64,000 bases of DNA, from NCBI GenBank assembly GCA_900239685.1, contig OENT01000307.1, forward strand, positions 62,001-126,000, given 5' to 3'. This document shows positions 1 through 11,125 of the stretch, one piece after another. Below the pieces are notes generated by a model. It searched no databases, had not been told where the DNA came from, and worked only from the letters and a program-made list of their open reading frames with translations. The first letter of the stretch is position 1, and each line of letters begins with the position of its first letter. Source of the DNA: Rotaria macrura (lineage: Eukaryota > Rotifera > Eurotatoria > Philodinida > Philodinidae). A program made the translations under genes and the position numbers.

Positions 1-784
1 TGTAAAAAGTGTTAATTTTGACTACTTAACTCAAGATTCATATGAAAATTCTGCTGACTTCTTTTGACATGTGAGTATAATGTTTTCTTCTTTTGAAATC
101 GAAGTTCATTGAATAAGCATTAGATGGATTAATTCTTAGCTGTTCACTGTTATTTACTTATAGAAGAAAGATATTAAAAATATAACCAAACATCATTTAC
201 CTTGTTTCCATCAGTATCTATAATAGAATTTCGACTTTTTAATTCTAAAAGTAATGACATTAGTGATTAACAAATATGCATTAAGATATGAAAATTCATA
301 TTCTTGTAGAAAATCGTAATAGAATTTAAAAAGAAACTATATGACAAGAAAGTCAGATTTATGTGATGCAAGCGTGTTAAGATAGAATTTTACTTCTCAA
401 AGCATTATTTCTTTATGTTTTTCTATCATAAATGTCAGATATGACATAAAACAATGTATAAATTGTATGAATAGATTTTTTTCTGAAAACATTGACTATG
501 ATACTTTCATAGTCTGTATTAATAAGACAAAAGTAAAATATTCAAATGTTTAATACGCTACCAAAAACAGATTGTTCAAATAAGAAAACTTTTTAAGTTG
601 CATTTTTGAAGGAATAAAATCATCTTTACGAATCATTTAATGAACATAGAATATTCTTTTCTATTTTATGAACATTACATATTACATCAAAATAACGTAA
701 AGCTCTGCCTACACATTCACATAAACCTGCATCGATTCATAAATACAAAAGGAAAAGAAGAAAGAATTCAAGATCTACGAAAAT
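1..784. other. Intergenic, no gene seen
   Basis: AT-rich sequence with stops in all frames and no exon-like stretch flanked by splice sites. It lies downstream of the minus-strand gene that ends at 785 and probably includes its 3' untranslated region. Confidence 0.5.
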
Positions 785-1423
785 TTAAGTTAAATCTAGT
801 TCATCTTCATCATATGTCTGAAGTCCATACATTTTAAGTTGATCGAGAAAATCATTTGTTGTCCAATTATTAAGCAGTTGCTGATCATTTAAAAGACGAT
901 AAATACTAGCTATTTGTTGTTTTTGAATTTCTTCTTCTGAACCTTCAAATGTATCGATTAATACATTATCTGATGTTGACTCGTCGTCTCCTATATTTTC
1001 ACTTGTACATTCTTCTACACGTATTTCTATGTCTGTTACTGATGGAACATTGTGATCATTATTATTAGATTCCGTATTTGTGATCAATGGTGTTAATGAT
1101 TCTTCCGATTCCTCTGTTCTTGATGTTGTTGTAATTGAATTGTCTAAATCATCACAATCATGATTTGTTGGCGCACATGTAGTATCATCAGTTGACATTT
1201 GCTGCTGATTTGCGTTATATTTAACGAAGGCTGATGCAAGAATAGCACAAAGAAATGAGATAAATACGGCGAGAACACTAAGTCCGGAACTGAGACAAAA
1301 ATTTACCACAGCACACCTAAAATGCATGAAACGATTTTACAAAACAAAACAAACAATCCGTAAAAGTGATACTTACGATGATGCCCAAATAAATTCACCA
1401 ACTGCAAGTATGATAAGATCCAT
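785..1423 (-). CDS. Small two-exon membrane protein, unknown family
   Basis: Two exons on the minus strand: 1423-1377 (start ATG, 15 codons plus 2 bases) and 1316-785, joined across a 60-base intron with a GTAAGT donor and TTAG acceptor; the frame is kept and gives 192 residues. The N-terminal 45 or so residues are strongly hydrophobic and could form one long or two short membrane segments (start MDLIILAVGEFIW, then a Leu/Ile/Ala-rich stretch ending near ASAFVKYN). The rest is acidic, Ser/Thr/Asp/Glu-rich and probably cytosolic or disordered, ending in a more ordered tail rich in Leu and Gln that closes with DEDELDLT. I do not recognise the family. The gene stands alone, with a CT-rich stretch upstream (1680-1830) that could belong to its promoter. 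Confidence 0.6.
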
Positions 1424-2983
1424 TATTATACTGCCGTTGTAGATCTATTTTCATCTTTGCAGTCGATAGTTATGATAAAAATAAGATGCTCAGTTATTAC
1501 TTTTTTCTGGCAAAATCACTATTTTATATAGTTTTCTTTTGAATAAGTAATTTTTTAAATTGAATTCATGCAGAAATAAACGGATGTCTCGTTCGTTTAA
1601 TAGTAATGAAGAGATTTCTGAAATATTTTCTAATGGAAAAATAAGGTGATAAACTTAACAAATGAATAGATGAACTAGGGCATTCTTCCACTGTAATTTT
1701 CTCTTTCTTTTTCTTTCGTTCTCTCTGCCTCGTTGTTTCTCTTCTTCTTCTATCCAAAAAGATCTATCGCTGGGAGCCTTCTCCTTCCCTTTCTCTTTCA
1801 TCTTCTTAGGAGAAACAAACAAGCAGTCGCGAACTCGAGTGTTCTTCGTGCTTGTTCAAGTAATACTGTTATCAAAAGAAAAAAAGCAGAAAAAGATGAG
1901 GAACAAGTAGAAAAGAAGCGAAACTCTGTAATTCTGTGGGTAATATGGTCTCCGCCAAGCTTCCTTCCTTTCATTTTTCTTCGCCCACATTCACACGATT
2001 ATTGTATTTACCTATATTGTCAGCTACTCTTTGTCGTATTATATCTCCTATGCCTAATATATATATAAATATATATATGCGTGTGTGTATGTAATCTATG
2101 GCATCATCGACACTAATCTAACAAAATTTTTAACAAGTTTTCCATGCAGTCGAGTGAGATCATGAAAAACATACAACGTAAAACTATACGAAAAATGACG
2201 ATCATCATTATTTTCAACGAAAATCACAGTATTTATCTCGAAAAGATGCTATGCGAAAAACACAAAGAAGAATGATCCCTAGATCAATCAGATAAAGAAT
2301 AGATTTTCTTCCCATTTCATGACAAATCCAAGGAGATTTTGTCAGCATCAAAACTCGATTATATAGAAAAATGCCGGCTTTTTTTTCTTTTGCTCATTCT
2401 TACACATTTTCTTTTCTTCTCTGTTTTTCTTCTGCTTATTCTAGATCATGCTACATCTGCCTACGGTTGATTACTAGAATTTTTCATGTCGTTCTTATTT
2501 TTTCTGTCGATATTTCTCGCGCTCTAGTGTTTTATCATCTTCTATGTATGTTAGATTGTCAAATCCTATATAGTAATATGATTTACAAGATTGGTTAAAA
2601 ATATTGTTGAAGTGCCACTATCTACTTACTTTACTTTCTTACACGATCAAGATAGTCACTCGTTCTGAATACCCTATACCCATATATAACCACCTTGTCC
2701 GATTCACTTACGAAACTATTTTAGTCATGCAATATTATCAGATAATAATCAATCTAGTTTTTAATTAATATTTCACATACAATCAGGTCAATCAGTAAAA
2801 AAGTTTCAAACTAAGATAAAATAAATTAGCCGTCCATGGCAGAATCATTTGTTTTCAATCATAACATTTTAATTTTGATTGCTTTATATACATATATATA
2901 TATATATATATTTATAATTAACATATACGATACAATATCATTTCAAATCAGCAATAAAAGAATTTATTTTGATTTTTACTAGT
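1424..2983. other. Intergenic with promoter-like CT-rich tract and microsatellites
   Basis: No gene supported. A polypyrimidine tract at about 1690-1830 lies upstream of the minus-strand gene. Short TA/TG microsatellites occur at about 2057-2090, and a (TA)n run at 2886-2912. Confidence 0.45.
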
Positions 2984-3474
2984 CGGCTTGTCCACGTAAC
3001 GCGCTACTTCGCTCGTGACGTTTTTGAGAATTTTTTTTCTCCTGATGGACCGATCTCGACATATCATTAGATGTAGGTTTTTACGCTGATGATGAATTTA
3101 ATATTCTTTCTTGGTAAGAATCGCATTTCGGCGACCCGAACGGAGTTTTAAACTTTTGAAAAATAGTATTTTTCGTTTCTCTTGGGAGAACGTTTGATTA
3201 TCAAATCATTCGATACAGAATTTAAGTATCTCAAAAATTGCGCATTTATTTTTAGCTTTCACTCTCGAAGACAAATTTTAAATTGTTGAAGATTTTTCAA
3301 CTTTCCGTACTAATAGCGATGTTCCGCTTCGCAGTAGCTACTTGATTTTTTGAACAGAGATTATATGTAGCGAATAGAACGATCGCTGTAAAAATTAAAT
3401 AGATCTGAGCACATTAAGTGACCTAAAATTGATCGACAAAAAAGAATGTCACAGCGTTACGCTTAGACAAGCCG
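2984..3474. mobile_element. Short TIR element (MITE-like), about 0.49 kb
   Basis: The left end reads CGGCTTGTCCACGTAACGC and the right end, read on the other strand, CGGCTTGTCTAAGCGTAACG: imperfect terminal inverted repeats of about 20 bases. The interior (GC-richer patches such as 3120-3145) has no open reading frame of useful length, so it is non-autonomous. A clear target-site duplication could not be fixed, and the superfamily is unknown. Confidence 0.55.
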
Positions 3475-5420
3475 TAGTGCTCTATTGTTGAAATGGAACG
3501 ATTAGATTTCTTGATTTATACTTGATGCATGATCACGAATTCATTTGATTTTCTTATTTAAAAGACATAAATTCATAAATAAAACAGAATATTTTGTGTG
3601 AACTCCGCTTTATATCTTGAATAAAATTATCTTGAAACGTGAGATGACTTGATACATGAACCAAGGATGAAAATTTCTTCATCTTCATATACAATAGAGT
3701 TGAATTGAAGATGAAAACAATAATAAAAATGTTACGAACATCCGATTGATGATATAATGACGTAATGAAATGGATGAAACTGAAATTTCTCGATTAAAAA
3801 AAATGCTATATGATACTATTCAAATACATGAGGATGCTTCTATGTGGATGTATACGAGAAGTACGATTTAGATCATCGTAATGATCTCCTATGTTTCTGA
3901 TCATTGTATTGAACGAATAAAAACTTAAGAGATGATTGCCATGTTAAAATTTTTCAACTCTTCTATGGCTTCCTAAATTTGACTACTACAAGCACTATAA
4001 ATATCTTTATTATTTCTTATCTTGTTATATGAACTAAATAAACTTTTTAAAAAGACTGATTATCAACGTACGTCAAATAATTATTCAAATTTTTAGAAAC
4101 AATATGAATCATTTCAATAAAATACTCGCTAATCTTTGTAGCAGTCATTGTAGAATTATTTCCTTGAAATGATCAAAAGCAAACATTCATGTTGAAAAGA
4201 AATATATAATTAGTATAGATATAGATTAAAATTTCCTTGGATGTTACATGATTAAAGACGATATTGGCTTACTTATCTTTCTTTAGATTTCATACTTTAT
4301 AAAATAATATGATTCTCTTGTTATTTTAATTTCATCAAACAATAAAGTAACTTTAAAGCAATGACAACGATGCAAGCCCGTACTCATATATATATAAATT
4401 TTTTGATATGAACTATCAATAAATTCATAGGTATCATTACTATTCAACTATTTCAATTAACTATAGCTAGAAGTTATAAAAACGAACTTGCCTACAACTA
4501 GTAACTAGTCAAATTTAATTAAAAATTTCCAAGAACGTTTCAAAATTGAACGACCAAAATACTTTGATTCTTTGTATTGAAAACATAGATCTTATTATTT
4601 TCTAAAAGCCGAGAGAATACAAGACATGGTACACGTGAAAATGTTATTAGTTCTAGAAATCAAAAAGAAGAAGATCGATATAGAAAAATAATTGACAATT
4701 AACATTTTTTTCTGCAGAATATAACTTTTTGTATAAAAGAATCGAACAATGATTGAATTTAATTCAATTAATCATCGATTCTTACGTATTTTTCCAGTAA
4801 TTTGTTCATATATTAACACAATGCACGTTTCTCTATTGATATTTAATGTCCTCTAAAAGAAAAGAAGAAAATCTATGAAGGTGCATCATAATTAAAAGGC
4901 ACAGGTCATTTTTAACCTCTAGATGTCATTTTCCTATACTTTGATGTTAATTATTATTTTTCTGATGTTTCCCTGTTTCTTTCAATTTTTAGTGACTTCG
5001 ACCTTGAAATTAGTAATCTTGTCCAAGTCTTTACTAGTACACTTTTCTTCTTTTCAATTTAATGATTCACATATTCTAAAACAATATTGAATTCAGATTA
5101 TTCAAATGATATAATGTACGTTGATGGAATCTATTTTCGACGCATATGATAGTCTTGTGATATTTATCGTTGTAAATTTTATTTATCTATTAACTATACA
5201 TCCTACTATGGTCGGATTGTGTCTCAAAACCAACATTAGTTGATTATAAATTTGCAGTAGTATCATAGAACATGTTTGATGCATCATAATACGAACTCGA
5301 GACACATCTCACATTAACAAACTAGTATATTTTTTTTTCGTTGGTTGCTTTTTCAACTCCGATAAATGTAATTTTAGAACAAACACGTGCGATAAACTTT
5401 AATATTGTGTTTACACTAAA
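3475..5420. other. Intergenic, nothing recognised
   Basis: AT-rich, all frames broken by stops, only a short TA run near 4386-4396. No repeats or exon-like islands stood out. Confidence 0.45.
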
Positions 5421-5573
5421 TCAGTGGTCTTTTCCTGCTGTTAGATCTGCCGGTGGACTGTCCGATGCGATGTTTTTCTTCTTGGCCAGGTCATTAGATA
5501 GAATTTCTCTGCAAGCACTTCTTTTATCCTTATCAAATAATGACGCTTCAGAGAATTCATCATACAGACTCAA
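5421..5573 (-). pseudogene. Candidate orphan or decayed exon
   Basis: The minus strand is open for 50 codons up to a TGA at 5423-5421, with hydrophilic, coding-like content (for example YDEFSEASLFDKDKR and, at the end, PPADLTAGKDH). The stretch is less AT-rich than its surroundings. An AG that could serve as acceptor lies at about 5570-5569, but there is no pyrimidine tract and no convincing upstream exon, so this may be the remnant of a lost gene. The plus strand is also open here (5341-5637), but its hydrophobic product looks like the antisense shadow. Function unknown. Confidence 0.3.
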
Positions 5574-5640
5574 TCAGGTATATTCTTTACTAGTAAGACA
5601 TTTACCATCAGCGGTTTTCTGTTTTCCATCACATTAAACG

Positions 5641-6070
5641 GGCAGGGCCCATTTCATCATAAGAATTTTGAAAAATCTTCAAGTTAGACTTACGGATTAC
5701 TTGTCAAAGTATTATTTATAATACTCGATATGAGATACACAGTGACTTCAAAGTGAAGTCGACCATTACTTGTAGAAAATTCAACACTAGTCATGTCACT
5801 ACTTGTTTTTGTAAATGACATGTTATTTTAATATCAACAGTAGGCTAATGAGATCTTTGTTAAATATCAATTCAAAATTAACAAAACAGTCATTCCCTTG
5901 CACTTTGCATGTCAAACAAGAACATACAACTTTGCTGAAAAGAACATATAGGCTACATAAGTTTAATGTTGAAGAGCAAGAATTATAAGTAAATATTAAT
6001 TTGTATTTGTTTCTTTATTTATTCTACTTTAATGAGGGTGTACTTCGAGCAATAATATATTAACTTCTTC
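5641..6070. other. Intergenic, nothing recognised
   Basis: AT-rich non-coding sequence between the exon-like island and the palindrome at 6071. Confidence 0.4.
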
Positions 6071-6104
6071 TATAGTGTCATGTCTCAAGAGACATGACAC
6101 TATA
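6071..6104. repeat. Perfect 16-bp inverted repeat (hairpin)
   Basis: TATAGTGTCATGTCTC at 6071-6086 is followed by AA and its exact reverse complement at 6089-6104. A two-base spacer is too tight for a normal RNA loop, so this reads more like a DNA palindrome such as a transposon footprint or two abutting inverted ends than an RNA hairpin. Confidence 0.8.
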
Positions 6105-6343
6105 TTAAAAGAGTTAGAATAAAAAAGACAGATTCATGGATGCACACTCTCTAACAGAATGAAGTGAATGATTACAACTTGTTTGTGGACATTTTTTTTC
6201 GGAAAAATTGAGAAAAAAAATGTCACACACAAGTAAAGGAGAGAGAAAAAAAATAACCGCAAGATTAAAATTGTCCACAACATAGTAGAATCGAGATAAA
6301 AATGTTCGCATTCAGCTCTGTCTAGAAAGTCTTTGGACAAAAT

Positions 6344-7230
6344 ATATGTTCAGTTTTCATTCACTTTTAGATTGAAAGAGAGAAGCAAAAGTAATCAGCT
6401 AGAGTGAAAATGTTGTGCTCTTTCTAAGTTAATATTCAGAATTTTTCACTGTCTTAAAGTTGTTTCTCAAAGAGGAAATCTTTGATGGGAAACGAAAACA
6501 AAGTTTGTACAAAACACTGATTTCTAAGGTATAAGTAATTATGTTTACTCATTTTTCAGAGACTTAACTATAACCGAAAAGGATCAAAATCAGCTAGATA
6601 GAGCCAAAGTTTGATACTCTTCCTAAATATATCAATAGAATTCAGTTTTAACTATAACTAGCGGCGGCACCAGAATTTTTGATCGAAAGGGGGGGGGGGC
6701 TTAGCCCATCAATTCGTAATAACTTGAAATTTTCTGGGAGGCTCAAAGAGATTCAGGGGAAAGGGCTCAGCCCCTCTAGTCCCCTCACCCGTGGTGCCGC
6801 CACTAACTATAACCCAAAACAATCAAAATGTAAAATTGGTCTTCCACACACCACTTTGTAGATGAGATGAAATTTTTTAAATCATCCGATTTTCGACGTT
6901 TCAAATAAACAAATACTGATCATTTTCTACAATATATAGGAAGTAAATGAACTTGTGTATGTTTGTAGAGCAAGTTTCGCTCTAAAAACTAGTGTAATAG
7001 TAGACTTTCGTATGATTAATTTTGATCGACGTAGATAAAAGTACTACATGAAAAATTTTGTACCAACATCGTTCTCGGTTCCCATAAAAGATTTTCTCTT
7101 TGAGAAACAACTTTAAATCAGTGAAAAATTTTTAATTAATAGATATTTAGAAAGAGCACAATGTCTTTATTCTAGCTGACTACTTTTGAATCTCTGTTGA
7201 AAATTTAAAGTGAAAGAAAACTGAATATCA
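6344..7230. mobile_element. Inverted-repeat element with about 175-bp arms, interrupted by a MITE
   Basis: The left arm (about 6344-6515) and the right arm (about 7051-7230) are diverged reverse complements over their whole length; shared blocks include AAAGTTGTTTCTCAAAGAG and TTGTGCTCTTTCTAA. A further partial copy of the same sequence lies in direct orientation at about 6570-6650. No coding capacity is visible, so this is a non-autonomous foldback-type element. The hAT-like MITE at 6659-6805 was inserted into it later. Confidence 0.65.
6659..6805. mobile_element. 147-bp hAT-type MITE with perfect 8-bp TSD
   Basis: The ends are TAGCGGCGGCACC and, on the other strand, TAGTGGCGGCACC: 13-bp inverted repeats with one mismatch. 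The element is bracketed by the exact direct repeat ACTATAAC (6651-6658 and 6806-6813), the 8-bp target duplication expected of hAT transposases. The interior is GC-rich, with G- and C-runs, unlike the AT-rich host DNA, and has no transposase gene. The intact duplication suggests a fairly recent insertion. Confidence 0.8.
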
Positions 7231-7387
7231 ATTCCGTTGGCCGTAAAAATGTCGAAAAGAAATATTGACATGAAAAATGATCGATTAATGATTTAGGTAA
7301 AAGTACATCACATGTTTTATTATGTGAGTTGGTGTTAACATTCTAATAATGATCAAATATATATAATAGAAAAAAATAATAAATGTA

Positions 7388-7578
7388 TCATTTTTTTCGT
7401 TTAGCAACTGTAAATGAGAATCCATCTAAGTATTTCATAGCGTTAATAGCAGCATCATAATATCGTTCGTCAAGATGATCTATACGACGTTGAATAGCAA
7501 TTGTTTTAGATTGTTTTAATCTAGCCTCTAAGCCTGCAGTAAACCGAACACACACATGGTGAAAACGATTTTCTTCTC
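7388..7578 (-). pseudogene. Candidate orphan C-terminal exon
   Basis: The minus strand is open for 63 codons, ending at a TGA (7390-7388), from a possible acceptor at 7580-7579. The product is strongly coding-like: basic and amphipathic, with segments such as GLEARLKQSKTIAIQRRID and MKYLDGFSFTVAKRKK at the end. Upstream of the acceptor an in-frame TGA closes the frame. No partner exon was identified at higher coordinates, where a foldback element begins at 8161, so this may be a fragment of a broken gene. Family not recognised. Confidence 0.35.
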
Positions 7579-8160
7579 CTTGTAGAAGTTGTATAAATGA
7601 TCAATTCATAAATAAAATATCTGGAGATTTTTCTTGAGTTACATCAGTTGAAGATATAAAAACTTCAGTGATGATCATAGAATTTTACTTATTATTGGAG
7701 TTCTTCGCTCACCTCTTCTATTAAGTGTTTATAAGGTATTATTGATCATCATTACTACTGTTTGAAATTCTACACTAGTAGAATCGGAAGAAAAGCAACA
7801 ATGAACTATATCTGATTAGAGTTACTATTTACTGGAGACATCCTTTCTTTCGATGTTTTCTTTTTCCGATATTTTTCCAGCACACCATTTATTCTGTCCA
7901 AAGACTTTCTAAACATCAGTTACAGAATCAAGGAAAAAATTACATTGTGAAGACATACAAAGATCCAAGTAGAATAGGTTGATTCAAAACTTAACTATTT
8001 TTAGGTTCAAAATTTAGATCCTTCTTTCCAGATGTGTCAAATAGATGAATGAATCGATAATTAAAAAACAGAACTCAATCCCTTTTTTGATAATCATTCA
8101 AATCCGAAAGAATGTTGAACTATTTTCGTTCATACTACATAGTAAAAAAATGAATTACTG
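7579..8160. other. Intergenic, nothing recognised
   Basis: AT-rich spacer between the orphan exon and the foldback element; no supported feature. Confidence 0.4.
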
Positions 8161-8819
8161 CAGAAATGTCCTTTAGAAAATGTCCTTGACAAAATGTCCT
8201 CAACTTTTGGTCCTTCGATAAAATGTCCCTCGGACAAATCGTCCTTTACAAAAATGTCCGGTGAAAAAATGTCCCTCTGAAAAATATGTCCTCGCATGTG
8301 GCTTGATACTTTTTGTATTAATATCTAAGGTCGATCGCGCTGTGATTCGAACACTTGTTGATATTTGATTTCAATCATATGAATAGAGGATATATTTATG
8401 AATGGATAGAATTGAAGAACGGGAAGAACGGTCATTGGTTAGTTTTACATTACAACTGATTGTGCAGTGTTTACACAAAGATTGGAAATAGTAAGACTGA
8501 GTATTTTTAGGGTGTGGGTGTCGATTTTACAAAAATCCGTACCTCACAGCCACACCCTGTTACATCACCTTTCTTTTGATGTTGCGAGTGAAAAATAAAC
8601 TATGGATTTTAACCCGTTGCACTGACTGATGAATATTATGAGTTCTTTTTCATGTTTTAGCAGAAGGACATTTTAATAAACGAGGACATTTTTTTTTGAA
8701 GGACCATATCTTAAAGGACCATTTCTAAAGGACATTACTTCCCAGGGAAATTTTCACTACAGGACATTTTATCGGAGGACCACAAGCTGAGGACATTTTC
8801 TAAAGGACATTTTTGCCTG
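8161..8819. mobile_element. Foldback element whose arms are ATGTCC-motif arrays
   Basis: The left arm (about 8161-8295) holds eight or so degenerate units of the form AAAATGTCCT spaced about 13-20 bases apart. The right arm (about 8658-8819) holds the same motif inverted (AGGACATTTT). The outermost 26 bases of both arms match closely: CAG, a few bases, then ATGTCCTTTAGAAAATGTCC. Long inverted repeats built of internal short tandem units are the hallmark of foldback elements. The 360-bp core has no open frame, and no firm target duplication was found. Confidence 0.65.
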
Positions 8820-11095
8820 TTACCAAAAAAATGGCCTGAACCCTGCGCCCACCATTCAGCATTATAGTAGCTCTATAGAAATGATATGCTTTCTGGAATC
8901 GAGCTGCATGAACTAATTATGTTATCATTTCAACTTGTTTTTTTTTATAATCCGGACATTTTTATCTCTTCGTTTCGATCGTGTTTTCAGGACACTTTTT
9001 TGATTCAATTAAGGAAAATTGCCTGCAATCCAGGTGACACGGAAGTGAACATTAGATTAATTTATTAGAGTTCAATGTCTTGTAAGCAAAACATGCGTTC
9101 TAATTTTGTTAATTGTTACTCAATAACTGAGATGGCATTTTAATATCTATGGATGTATCACTTGTATTGAAAAAAGAAGAAAGCTGTCGTTCGATTTAAC
9201 AAATTTCTCATGTATCACTTGCCAGTAAAAAGAATGTAATGAGAGACTAATACTTTCAATCTTTAAAAAAGATTCATAAATTTTGCTTGGCATTCGATGA
9301 CTGACAAAATCTCTCGCTACGATAGAGTACAAAATCTAACCATATATTATCTTGATTAGAAACTCTGTTTACAGGATTCGTGATAAAAATAAATAAGTCT
9401 TCCTGGAAGAATTCAAATTTTCGTACTTTCAAACTTGATTAAAAGTAGAAAAGCGGATATCTTTTAAGAGTTCATTTATCAGTTGAAATATTCTTGCAGG
9501 TATAATTTTATACATGAATGTAATTGAAAAGAGGATATATACATGTCTTGAAATCAACCTCAAAACAAGGATTTCAACTTATATTATCCCCCAGAGCATT
9601 AGATCGTGACATTATTAGAAGTAAATATTTCCAACGAATATCATTCAACAATTTCTAAAGTTCAAAGTTCGACTTATTCGATCAGTTTACTTAGCGAAAC
9701 ATGAGTAATCCAACTTCGATATGTTCACATTTTACATTTTCATTTCGAACGAATTTTAAAAAACGAATTAGATTTTCTTTCCCTACTATTTTCATAATTA
9801 TTTAATTGGATGCACTAAAACAATAACCAAAGTATAAATCAAGATGTTTACTGAACACACTCTATTCATTAGTTCTTGAGATTGTTCTTTGATATTCTTA
9901 AAATAAAAACTTGTCTGTCGGCAATGAAAAATACTTTTGAAGAAAACATTAAAATCCTTGTGAATACAAGGTTCTTCTTAGTATCGATATAATACATTCA
10001 GATTCATAGAAAACTATGCTATCCTTCCTTGTCGTTATGCCAGAAAATTATTAAAAAATACCGATACTGTCTTCTCCTTCCTTTGTTTCCATGAATCTTG
10101 TTTTCCATTAGTTTTACTCTTGAAAAAATCATTTCCTTAATGCAAATAGTTTCTCGGTTGACGAAAGTAAATTTACTCGTCGATATTCTGATCGTTTCAT
10201 GTGTATCTAAAATCAATGTAAACAAGTATATTTTTCTCTCTTTTCTAGCAAGCAGCAAAATTGATCAAAATATTTATGAAATATATGATATGTTGGTGAT
10301 TGCATCTGTATCTAATAAATTTCTACATTATTTCGAATGTCTTTTCGATTTAAACGATTTTTTTTTCATGTAAATATTTAATTTGTCGCTATTTCTTTCA
10401 ATTTAACGAAAACATCGCATCAGCCAGAACATCGACGCCCCCTTGTTAATAATTCTGCAGTATCACTCTAGAGCTTCATTGATAGAAACTAATTTTCTCT
10501 TCTCGCAAAGATTCCCCGTAAAACATTCTACAAGAGCAAATGTTTAATTAAAAAATCATTTATTTATTTCGCTTTTTGAATGGCTAAATTGTACCTAAAC
10601 AATAGTCAAAGTCACCGGGCTGTTCAAGTTCGCAAAGATAAATTGATGATTTCATCAAGAAAAAGCAAGTAATTAATTAATATCGAGTCAAAAGTTGTCA
10701 AGTAACCTGAATAGGTCAAGAGCATGTGCACTACATGCTGAATATTTAATAGTAATTGAAACGTACGACCTTTGCAATAGAAATTCCATTCCTTGTTCGC
10801 CGAAGAATAGAACAATCAGCGAAAAATTGTTTAAACTGGATCCAAACTTATGTTGGAAAGAAAGACACTATGAAAATTCTGTGTGTAAATGAGAAACAGT
10901 TAGACATGAATAATGGTGATGAGAGCAGAAACGATTGGATCTAGGGCGAACATCATACTGTACTCAGCTAGAGCAGTTCGATGAGAAGAAACCAAAATTT
11001 TCTCCAAAAAGCGATAGCAAGGCTCACATCATCGGTGGTGGTGGCCAATGGCCACCAATTGACTGTATGCTATAAGTAACGATGTACCTGTAGTC
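8820..11095. other. Gene-poor stretch
   Basis: AT-rich; several short open frames but none with coding character, paired splice sites or recognisable products. Confidence 0.4.
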
Positions 11096-11125
11096 GGTTG
11101 GCCGGTAGTACCGGTGCATCCCTAG
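11096..11125 (-). mobile_element. Possible hAT-like transposon end
   Basis: On the minus strand the sequence CTAGGGATGCACCGG resembles the ends of many hAT family elements, which often begin with a GGGATGCACCG-type motif. The adjoining GC-rich sequence (GGCCAACC and the repeated GGCC motifs at 11040-11060) contrasts with the AT-rich host DNA. Only one end can be made out and no target duplication was confirmed, so this is at best a decayed copy. Confidence 0.3.

Noticed and set aside
1733-2068. Open frame across a CT-rich tract on the plus strand
   Set aside because: Composition-driven; low-complexity hydrophobic product, no splice partners, and it lies in the likely promoter of the minus-strand gene.
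8515-8570. GGTGTGGGTG near CACACCC, reminiscent of a rotifer TGTGGG telomere repeat
   Set aside because: Only one or two units on each side and no tandem array; more likely an imperfect hairpin in the foldback element core.
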